A stretch of 64,000 nt of DNA from the NCBI RefSeq assembly GCF_016925635.1, contig NZ_CP070490.1:434001-498000 (forward strand), given 5' to 3'. The number at the start of each line of letters is the position of its first letter. Positions within the stretch are counted from its first letter, which is position 1. The notes beneath the pieces were generated by a model, which was given only the letters and a program-made list of their open reading frames with translations, did no database searches and was not told the DNA's origin. The DNA comes from Lysinibacillus fusiformis (lineage in GTDB: Bacteria > Bacillota > Bacilli > Bacillales_A > Planococcaceae). Both the position numbers and the translations under genes were made by a program. Shown piece by piece: positions 1 through 6,321 of the stretch.

Positions 1-38
1 GCGCCATCTGGGAAAGTTAATTTAATCATTTCTGACAT
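1..38 (-). CDS. thrS: Threonine-tRNA ligase, first 12 codons only (cut by window edge)
   Basis: The ATG lies at 36-38 on the minus strand and the frame reads MSEMIKLTFPDG before leaving the window. This matches the start of the ThrS N-terminal TGS domain, which in Firmicutes begins with M-x-x-M-I-K-L-x-F-P-D-G. A strong ribosome binding site (AAGGAG) lies about 9 bases upstream. The gene is preceded by a threonine-type T-box leader, which independently supports the identity. ThrS charges tRNA-Thr in the cytoplasm. Only the start can be seen, so nothing can be said about the rest of the gene. Confidence 0.85.
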   Translation of the reverse strand, partial: MSEMIKLTFPDG

Positions 39-125
39 ATTCTTTGCACTCCTTCGTTTTGGTTAAATACATAATGCTTGATGATTGGCTGGAGCCATTG
101 TTTGCATGACTCGATGGCTTAGTTT

Positions 126-272
126 GAGCGGAGTCATTACTTTTTTGAGCGATTCTTTACTCGATTGGAGCGGAATCTTCATTTTTCTGAGCGTTTTCTT
201 ACTCTCTAGGAGCGGGTTAACCACCTTCGTGAGCGACTTCCCTCCCTATATGAGCGGAGCCACCACTTTTCA
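126..272. repeat. Degenerate 21-bp tandem repeat, seven contiguous units (array A)
   Basis: The pentamer GAGCG recurs at 126, 147, 168, 189, 210, 231 and 252, exactly 21 bases apart, while the rest of each unit has diverged. Units 1, 3, 5 and 7 read GAGCGG and mostly continue to a C/T-A-C-TTTT-like core. Units 2, 4 and 6 have GAGCG followed by A or T and a TTC-like stretch. The true unit may therefore be a 42-bp pair in 3.5 copies. There are no unique spacers, so this is not a CRISPR array. The array lies between the T-box terminator and the thrS ribosome binding site, so it is transcribed into the thrS leader. Confidence 0.9.
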
Positions 273-301
273 CAACAATTTCAACGAAATCTGAGAAAAA
301 T

Positions 302-560
302 AAAAAAAGCTCCGTCCCTCACAAAAGGGACGAAGCGTATGCTCGTGGTTCCACCCTTCTTCCTTCCGACTTACATAAAGTCAGACGAAGCTCAAGGCTA
401 GCTAACGGGCTAGGGACCGGCGAAAGATTATCCCTTTCGCTGCTCAGTAGGTAGTAAATGATGTGCTCACACTAGGAAGTTTTCAGCCGATGACTTCCCT
501 CTCTATAAGCCGATACACAAAATTCATGTCCTCATCAATGCATATTGATATTAAGTATAT
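302..560 (-). promoter_or_regulatory. T-box riboswitch (threonine) upstream of thrS, with terminator
   Basis: On the minus strand the conserved T-box sequence AGGGTGGAACCACGAGC is at 357-341. It is followed by a terminator hairpin at 336-309 (arms GCTTCGTCCC and GGGACGGAGC) and a run of T at 308-302. An ACC triplet, a threonine codon, occurs at 452-450, where a specifier loop is plausible. Uncharged tRNA-Thr should pair with the leader and favour the antiterminator, raising ThrS. The 5' boundary is set from the predicted promoter and is approximate. Confidence 0.92.
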
Positions 561-565
561 GAGTC

Positions 566-594
566 AGTATACGCTCGATTGTCGAAAAATGCAA
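566..594 (-). promoter_or_regulatory. Sigma-A promoter of the thrS T-box leader
   Basis: On the minus strand TTGCAT (594-589) is separated by 17 bases from TATACT (571-566). Transcription would start near 559, just upstream of the T-box structure. The -35 box is only 10 bases beyond the dnaI stop codon, and no terminator is visible between them, so some readthrough from dnaI into the leader is possible. Confidence 0.7.
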
Positions 595-603
595 CTATCA
601 ATG

Positions 604-1542
604 TTACATCCGACGATTTTTGCCTTGCATTTCGATTGGCACGGTTAAGGCTTTAATTCGCTCCATAATTCGTCCCGCTTTAACTACCTCAATATCACCT
701 TTTTGTGACTGCGCTAAATGATGCTCTAATTCATCATAATTAAAATTAGACGTAATAAAAGTTGGCAATTGCTCTGCCATACGATAATGGAAAATAGTCC
801 CCAAAATCTCATCACGTGTCCAGGCAGTCATGGTTTCCGCTCCTAAATCATCTAGCATTAAGACAGGAGCCTTTTTAATATAATCTATCTTCTCATTCAA
901 TGTGTTATCGCCAATGGCATTTTTCATTTCTCGTAAAAACTCTGGAACGAAAACTACAACAGAGCGAATTTTAATAGACGCTAATTCATTGGCCAATGCA
1001 CCAAGTACAAAGGACTTCCCTACACCAAATTTACCATATAGATAAAAACCTTTTGCAGGTAATTGACCTGTTTCTTTTGTCATTTTTACAAATTGAGCTG
1101 CTTTTTGTGCAATCGCCACACGGGATTCATCGTCAATACTTAAATCATGAATGGTTGCTTGTAGCACATCTTTTGGCATATGCATACTTGCAATCATATT
1201 CGCAACATCTCGACGTTCTTCTTCCCGTATCTTTTGCTCACAGCGCACATAGTCCATTTCAATAGAATTCCGAACTACCCTTAATGTCGGTAGGAACCCT
1301 TTTAAATAATTTGTACAATGTTCTGTATTATCACAGCCACAGCACTCAGTAGATTGACTAATAAATTCATGAAGCTTAGGTAAATTTCGCTCAACATTGT
1401 CATAGTTTAATTCATCTGCATGCTGTGCTAAAAATTCCTGCACATGCGGATGTTCTAAAATTTCACGTCGCATAGCTTCATAACGCTCTTTGAACGAGGG
1501 TACATTAATTGCTCGTTTTAATGGTCCATTTATAGGTTCGAT
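604..1542 (-). CDS. dnaI: Primosomal protein DnaI (helicase loader)
   Basis: DnaI is an AAA+ ATPase that loads the replicative helicase DnaC at origins and stalled forks, together with DnaB and DnaD. The C-terminal half carries Walker A (GKFGVGKS) and Walker B (VLMLDDLGAE). The N-terminal part has a cysteine-rich zinc site (ECCGCDNTEHC). The first ATG in frame is at 1473 and gives only 289 residues, with no good binding site. Homology to the B. subtilis start MEPIG continues upstream as xEPINGPLKRA, and a near-perfect site (AAAGAAGGTGA, 1559-1549) follows the dnaB stop. The start is therefore placed at ATC (1542, 312 residues), with ATA at 1545 as alternative. B. subtilis DnaI has 311 residues. 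It is the last gene of nrdR-dnaB-dnaI. Confidence 0.9.
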   Translation of the reverse strand: MEPINGPLKRAINVPSFKERYEAMRREILEHPHVQEFLAQHADELNYDNVERNLPKLHEFISQSTECCGCDNTEHCTNYLKGFLPTLRVVRNSIEMDYVRCEQKIREEERRDVANMIASMHMPKDVLQATIHDLSIDDESRVAIAQKAAQFVKMTKETGQLPAKGFYLYGKFGVGKSFVLGALANELASIKIRSVVVFVPEFLREMKNAIGDNTLNEKIDYIKKAPVLMLDDLGAETMTAWTRDEILGTIFHYRMAEQLPTFITSNFNYDELEHHLAQSQKGDIEVVKAGRIMERIKALTVPIEMQGKNRRM

Positions 1543-1560
1543 TATTGCTCACCTTCTTTA

Positions 1561-2925
1561 CTATTCGCTTTTTCCTAGCATCTCTAATATTTTTTGTCGC
1601 TCTTTTTCAAAATCTATAGTACTAGAGGTAGATTCCTCTTGTTTTTCATTCCGTTTATAAAACCATTCAGGCACTTTTTCTTCACGTTGATATCTTGAAC
1701 GTCCCTTTGTTTGTTGATTCGTTTTATTGGTAGTTTGGGGCTTGTTTTTCCAAGCTGTATATTTATCATGCTCTTGGCGGGCAAGTTCCATTGCTTCCTT
1801 AGCCGTCTGGACATTTTTTCGTACCCAGTGATCAGCAATCGTTTCCACATATTTTTTAGGTAGCTTCATATCTGTCGTTAGCATGACATATTCTAACAAC
1901 GCATTGACCACTCCAATTGGCATGCCATGCTGAACGATTAAATTTTCCGCAAGCTGGACAGATGTTTGCAATGGTTCTTTACCATTATTTATATCACGTA
2001 ACACTTGGACAGGCGCCGTTGTTTCTAAATAGTGTTGGAGCTCCTGATCCTTAGTTTTTAGTCCAGCTTCTGCTGCTGGTAATGGTTCAGTAACGCGCGC
2101 AAGTTTGGGCGGCTCCTTAGACACTGTTAATTTATAAAAATCAGCAGCAGCCTTTCGTAAACGTTCCTGAGAAATCCCTAAATCATCATCTAAAGCAAGT
2201 ATTACTACTTTTTGCATATCAAGGGCTGTTAAATGATATAAAAAGGCCAGCTTGGCTATAGCTTCACGCACTTCGAATGTCAACAAATTGGAAGGAACCA
2301 ATTGCTCGGACAAACCTGCTTGCAATAAATCAAAATCAAATTGCTCCAAATAAAAAGGATATACTTTTTGTTGTTTATCCTTATGATTCGTATCTACTTG
2401 TAAATCTGATGGAATATTAGCATGTACGGGCTTAAAGACATCGATAAAAGCACGAGATACATCCTTAAACGCCGTGTCCTTTACAGGTGACATAAAGCGC
2501 TGACGTAAATTGCGATAAGCCTGCTCTCCAATTTTGCTAAACAAAAACATCGACAGCAGCGGGTCTTTCATAAAGCTATCTGCATCTAATGGGCGCTGTA
2601 GCTCATATAAAAAACTACGTTCACCAGCATCTTCTTTTTTCCATGTACGCAGCAAACCAATTGCTTCTAGCGCAATACGAGCCTCAAACACTTTACCAAT
2701 GGGCAACCCTAGCACATTCATTAAATAATAATGTGTCATTTGCTGCTTTGGCATTTGCTCTGCTTCTGCCCATAATGTTAGATAGAGGCTAATTGGCTCT
2801 GATCCCGTTAATGGTTGATACAATAATGTAACTAATTGACGCTCCTGTGTAGAAAATGCATGAGGTAGACGAATGTCGAAAGGATCGCCAGGCTGCAATT
2901 CCTTATATAAATGAATCAACGTCAT
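1561..2925 (-). CDS. dnaB: Replication initiation and membrane attachment protein DnaB
   Basis: This is the Bacillus-type DnaB, a DnaD/DnaB-family primosome protein that acts with DnaD and DnaI to bring helicase to oriC and ties the origin to the membrane. It is not the DnaB helicase. The N-terminus carries the family signature around residues 25-50 (RQLVTLLYQPLTG, then SLYLTLWAEAEQ). A DnaD-like domain follows near residues 310-390, and the lysine-rich C-terminus ends in KILEMLG. The length of 454 residues is close to the usual 470. Start ATG at 2925 has an AGAGAGG site. It lies 16 bases after nrdR and about 18 bases before the probable dnaI start, in one operon. Confidence 0.92.
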   Translation of the reverse strand: MTLIHLYKELQPGDPFDIRLPHAFSTQERQLVTLLYQPLTGSEPISLYLTLWAEAEQMPKQQMTHYYLMNVLGLPIGKVFEARIALEAIGLLRTWKKEDAGERSFLYELQRPLDADSFMKDPLLSMFLFSKIGEQAYRNLRQRFMSPVKDTAFKDVSRAFIDVFKPVHANIPSDLQVDTNHKDKQQKVYPFYLEQFDFDLLQAGLSEQLVPSNLLTFEVREAIAKLAFLYHLTALDMQKVVILALDDDLGISQERLRKAAADFYKLTVSKEPPKLARVTEPLPAAEAGLKTKDQELQHYLETTAPVQVLRDINNGKEPLQTSVQLAENLIVQHGMPIGVVNALLEYVMLTTDMKLPKKYVETIADHWVRKNVQTAKEAMELARQEHDKYTAWKNKPQTTNKTNQQTKGRSRYQREEKVPEWFYKRNEKQEESTSSTIDFEKERQKILEMLGKSE

Positions 2926-2941
2926 TCATCCTCTCTGTTTG

Positions 2942-3412
2942 CTATGATTTCTTCTCCGTTTGACGTTGAATAATGTCTTTGATTTCCTCAATAAAGACAT
3001 TGATATCTTTAAACTGACGGTAGACCGATGCAAAACGCACATAAGCGACCTCATCGATTTTAGCTAAACGGTCCATGACCATTTCACCAACATCTTCTGA
3101 GCGTACTTCCGAATTTCCAATACGACGAAGATCTTTTTCAATTGACAGGACAAGCTCCTCCAGTACACCAAGTGCCACTGGACGTTTTTCACAAGCACGA
3201 ATAAGCCCACGAAGTACCTTCTCACGGCTAAACTCTTCTCGTGAACCTTCCTTTTTCACAACGACTAATGGCGTCTCTTCAATTTTTTCAAACGTTGTAA
3301 AACGGAAGCCACATGACTCACATTCACGACGTCTACGAATTTCTTTATTATCATCTACTGGCCTCGAATCCACAACACGCGTTCCGTTAAACTGGCAAGA
3401 TGGACATCTCAT
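2942..3412 (-). CDS. nrdR: Transcriptional repressor NrdR
   Basis: NrdR represses ribonucleotide reductase genes when its ATP-cone binds dATP. The N-terminal zinc ribbon is complete (MRCPSC near residue 1, [12 protein letters not shown] near 30), followed by the ATP-cone ([17 protein letters not shown] onward). The length of 156 residues is typical. It is the first gene of nrdR-dnaB-dnaI, as in B. subtilis (ytcG-dnaB-dnaI). The start is ATG at 3412, with an AGGAGAG site. A possible -10 box TATAAT lies upstream near 3456, but its -35 box is poor. Confidence 0.95.
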   Translation of the reverse strand: MRCPSCQFNGTRVVDSRPVDDNKEIRRRRECESCGFRFTTFEKIEETPLVVVKKEGSREEFSREKVLRGLIRACEKRPVALGVLEELVLSIEKDLRRIGNSEVRSEDVGEMVMDRLAKIDEVAYVRFASVYRQFKDINVFIEEIKDIIQRQTEKKS

Positions 3413-3544
3413 ATAATTACTCTCCTGGTTTACAACAATTTAATATATCTATTATAACAAATTTCCTACATGTAAGAAAAGTGCATTCATGTTTGTGTGC
3501 TCATGATAAATCTAAAGCACCTAAAGTACAAGGAAAGTTTCTGC

Positions 3545-3587
3545 AAAAAAAAGAGCACATTGAAACCTTTTCGATTTCAATGTGCTC
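3545..3587 (-). terminator. Rho-independent terminator of gapB
   Basis: A 13-bp perfect stem (GAGCACATTGAAA with TTTCAATGTGCTC) is followed on the minus strand by a run of eight T. It lies just after the gapB stop and before the nrdR promoter region. Confidence 0.93.
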
Positions 3588-3600
3588 TCTATAAAGATTA

Positions 3601-4623
3601 TTACGCGTTTACCGTTTCTAAAGCATTTGCCACTTTTTTCACAAGATCTACAACACGTGCAGAGTAGCCCCACTCGTTATCATACCAAGCAAGTACTTTT
3701 ACTTTGCGGTTGCCTAAAACCATTGTAGAAAGTCCATCAACTGTTGAAGAATAAGTTGTTGTATTGTAATCAGCAGATACTAATGGTTCAACAGAGAAAT
3801 TAAGAATACCCTTCATTGGACCTTCTGTTGCCGCTTTTACAAATGCTGCATTGACAGCATCAACTGTTACATCTGTATTTAAATCTACTACAAGGTCCAC
3901 TAAAGATACGTTTGGTGTTGGAACGCGAAGTGCCATACCATGAATTTTACCTTCTAATTCAGGTAAAACTAATTTCAATGCTTTTGCAGCACCAGTAGAT
4001 GTTGGAATAATAGATTGTGCGCATCCACGTGCACGACGTAAATCTTTATGTGGATTGTCTAAGTTCTTTTGATCATTTGTATAGGCATGAACTGTTGTCA
4101 TTAAGCCATTGTCAATGCCAAATGTGTCATTCAATACTTTTGCTACTGGCGCTAGGCAGTTTGTTGTACAAGAAGCATTTGAAATAACATCATGTTTAGC
4201 AATATCAAGTTTATCATCATTAACACCTAAAACAATTGTTACGTCCTCGTTTTTACCAGGTGCTGTTAAGATTACTTTTTTCGCGCCAGCTTCTAAATGC
4301 ATGGCTGCTTTATCACGTTCATTAAATTTTCCAGTAGCTTCAATAACGATATCTACACCCATTGTCGCCCAAGGTAATTTTAATGGATCACGTTCACTAA
4401 TAATTTGAACACGTTTACCATTTACAACTAAAGCATCGCCTGCTGGTTCTACCGTACCTTCAAATGTTCCGTGATTTGTGTCATACTTAATCAAATGTGC
4501 TAACGTTTCTGCAGGATAGCTTGCGTTAATTGCAACGATGTTTAAATCTTGTTGTACGATAGCCTGGCGGAAAACCATACGTCCGATACGTCCGAAACCA
4601 TTAATAGCAATTGATACTGTCAT
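3601..4623 (-). CDS. gapB: Glyceraldehyde-3-phosphate dehydrogenase, gluconeogenic GapB type
   Basis: The enzyme interconverts 1,3-bisphosphoglycerate and glyceraldehyde-3-phosphate, and GapB paralogues work in the gluconeogenic direction with NADP. The Rossmann start [13 protein letters not shown], the catalytic ASCTTNC at about residue 150 and the C-terminal WYDNEWGYS are intact. The 340-residue length and the sequence match B. subtilis GapB more closely than glycolytic GapA. GapB is also the paralogue expected in this gene order, between coaE and nrdR. The start at 4623 has AGGAGG. The gene has its own terminator and a CcpN-like site upstream, so it is probably a single-gene unit turned off on glucose. 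Confidence 0.93.
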   Translation of the reverse strand: MTVSIAINGFGRIGRMVFRQAIVQQDLNIVAINASYPAETLAHLIKYDTNHGTFEGTVEPAGDALVVNGKRVQIISERDPLKLPWATMGVDIVIEATGKFNERDKAAMHLEAGAKKVILTAPGKNEDVTIVLGVNDDKLDIAKHDVISNASCTTNCLAPVAKVLNDTFGIDNGLMTTVHAYTNDQKNLDNPHKDLRRARGCAQSIIPTSTGAAKALKLVLPELEGKIHGMALRVPTPNVSLVDLVVDLNTDVTVDAVNAAFVKAATEGPMKGILNFSVEPLVSADYNTTTYSSTVDGLSTMVLGNRKVKVLAWYDNEWGYSARVVDLVKKVANALETVNA

Positions 4624-4683
4624 TTAAAATATCCTCCTGTGAGTACATACTCAGATTAATTAATTATATACTTTATGGTGATT

Positions 4684-4694
4684 AGTATAACACA
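4684..4694 (-). promoter_or_regulatory. Candidate CcpN operator upstream of gapB
   Basis: The minus strand reads TGTGTTATACT, which fits the CcpN consensus TRTGHYATAYW at all eleven positions as I remember it. It lies about 60 bases upstream of the gapB start. It overlaps a poor -35 region for a TATAAT sequence at 4667-4662. CcpN represses gapB and pckA on glucose in B. subtilis, so the site is in a meaningful place. No ccpN gene is in this window. Confidence 0.5.
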
Positions 4695-4780
4695 ATTTTA
4701 AAAAAGATGAACATTATATATTGAGAATATAAAAGTTCTTATTTTCTGAAAAATTATTCTTTATTATGGCGTTTCCCCAT

Positions 4781-4815
4781 AAAAAAATGCGCAGCAAAGT
4801 TGGCTTGCTACGCAT
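4781..4815 (-). terminator. Terminator of the polA-mutM-coaE operon
   Basis: An 11-bp stem with one mismatch (ATGCGTAGCAA with TTGCTGCGCAT on the minus strand) is followed by seven T. It begins 15 bases after the coaE stop. Confidence 0.9.
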
Positions 4816-4829
4816 CGTAAAAGAACCAA

Positions 4830-5423
4830 TTAAATAACACCCCAATAGCGCAGGATTTTTTTTAATTGTTCTTCTGTGTTTTCTATATTTTCATTATTAT
4901 AAATGACCGCATGTGCACCCTTTTCTTTGACAGACATCGGCAGCTGTGAGTGCATACGTGCCAATGCATCCTCTTTTGTTAAATTATTTCGCTCCATTAA
5001 GCGTCGAAGCTGAACTTCTTCACTGACCGATACCACAATGATACGTTCCACAAAATGCTGCAGCTTACTTTCAAATAACAATGGAATGTCCATCACAACA
5101 TGCTCATGTCCTGCCTCTAAATAGGCATCACGCTGACGTAACATTTCTTTTCTGATTGCTGGATGCATAATATCATTTAACGTTTTGCGTTTGGCAGGCT
5201 CATGAAAAATGATATCTCCAAGCATTGTTCGATTTAAATGGCCGTCCTCAAGCAAGATAGCTTGTCCGAAGCTTTCAGCTATGAGGGCTAATGTCTCCGT
5301 TCCAGGTTCTACGACATCTCGTGCTACAATATCCGCATCAACAATCGGTAATCCCAGTTCGCTCATCATTTTAGCTACTGTACTTTTTCCACTTGCAATA
5401 CTTCCTGTAAGTCCGATAATCAT
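4830..5423 (-). CDS. coaE: Dephospho-CoA kinase
   Basis: CoaE phosphorylates the 3' hydroxyl of dephospho-CoA with ATP, the last step of coenzyme A synthesis. The P-loop GLTGSIASGKST lies at residues 4-15, and the substrate-binding DIPLLFE follows in the middle. The length of 197 residues is typical. ATG at 5423 is chosen because AAAGGGG stands in front of it and the protein then starts MIIGLTG as in the family. An in-frame ATG at 5480 would run into mutM. It lies 13 bases after the mutM stop, in polA-mutM-coaE. Confidence 0.95.
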   Translation of the reverse strand: MIIGLTGSIASGKSTVAKMMSELGLPIVDADIVARDVVEPGTETLALIAESFGQAILLEDGHLNRTMLGDIIFHEPAKRKTLNDIMHPAIRKEMLRQRDAYLEAGHEHVVMDIPLLFESKLQHFVERIIVVSVSEEVQLRRLMERNNLTKEDALARMHSQLPMSVKEKGAHAVIYNNENIENTEEQLKKILRYWGVI

Positions 5424-5436
5424 TGCTAAATCCCCT

Positions 5437-6309
5437 TTAATGTTGACAATTTGGGCAATAAACCGAAGTACGCCCACCAATTGTCATTTGACTTGTTGCC
5501 GTTTCACATGCTGGACATATCTTTTTCCCATACATTTTTAGTCGATTCTGCATACTTCCGGCTTCCCCATTAATGTTTCGATAATCAGAAATAGTTGAAC
5601 CACCCGCTTCAATACTTTGACGTAGGACAGCAACAATCTCCTCAAATAATGCCCGCTTTCGCTTTTCACTAATGCGATTCATTTGGCGTGCAGGGTGAAT
5701 ATTCTGAGCAAACAATGCCTCCGTTGCATAAATATTGCCACAGCCTGAAATGACTTGCCCATCCATAATCACTTCTTTTACTGCTTTATTTTCATACTTT
5801 GGTAGCTTAGATTTTGTTATAAAAAAGTCACAAGCATGCTCATCGAATGGCTCTGGTGCCATTTTTGTCAATGGCGCATGATCTTCAATTTTTGTCAGAA
5901 AACGAAGTTCACCAAAACGGCGAATATCTGAATAAATCAAATATCCTCCATCTGCCATTTCAAATGTTGCATGGATATGCTTTTGAAATTTCGCCTCATT
6001 AATTTCATCGGGTGAATTCACAACGAACCATGCACCTGTCATACCTAAGTGACTGACAAGGACATATGGAACATCATCCTTCAGCAAATGAAAGAAAATA
6101 TATTTTGCTCGTCGTTCAATTTTGGTAATTGTCATCTGGGACATCGTTATTTCAAAAGTATCAGGCTCTGCTTGTTTGACAATACATTGTTTACCCTCAC
6201 TAAAAGAGAAATGTACTCTTTCAGAAAGTTGAACCTGTTGAATGGTACGTCCTTCAACCTTTGGCTTCAATGCCTGGACGACACCTTCTACCTCTGGTAA
6301 TTCAGGCAT
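5437..6309 (-). CDS. mutM: Formamidopyrimidine-DNA glycosylase (Fpg/MutM)
   Basis: MutM removes 8-oxoguanine and formamidopyrimidines and nicks the abasic site. The catalytic N-terminus MPELPEVE (Pro after the initiator Met, then Glu) is intact. The H2TH region includes ISGCGNIYATEALF. The C-terminal zinc finger has ICPAC and YCPNCQ. The segment before the last zinc pair reads GGRTSVYC, one residue shorter than the common GRGTHYC form, though the arginine is kept. The length of 290 residues is usual. It lies 12 bases after polA, the classical Bacillus arrangement of a repair polymerase with a glycosylase. Confidence 0.95.
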   Translation of the reverse strand: MPELPEVEGVVQALKPKVEGRTIQQVQLSERVHFSFSEGKQCIVKQAEPDTFEITMSQMTITKIERRAKYIFFHLLKDDVPYVLVSHLGMTGAWFVVNSPDEINEAKFQKHIHATFEMADGGYLIYSDIRRFGELRFLTKIEDHAPLTKMAPEPFDEHACDFFITKSKLPKYENKAVKEVIMDGQVISGCGNIYATEALFAQNIHPARQMNRISEKRKRALFEEIVAVLRQSIEAGGSTISDYRNINGEAGSMQNRLKMYGKKICPACETATSQMTIGGRTSVYCPNCQH

Positions 6310-6321
6310 TTGAACCCCTCC

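Noticed and set aside
126-272. Possible CRISPR array
   Set aside because: The units are contiguous, degenerate and only 21 bases, with no unique spacers and no cas genes nearby.
85-294. Open frame of 69 codons on the plus strand over the 21-bp array
   Set aside because: The frame is open because 21 is a multiple of three. It has no ribosome binding site, opposes the thrS leader and shows no protein-like conservation between units.
5423-5480. Longer coaE start at 5480
   Set aside because: It would overlap the end of mutM and add 19 residues absent from the family; AAAGGGG marks the start at 5423.
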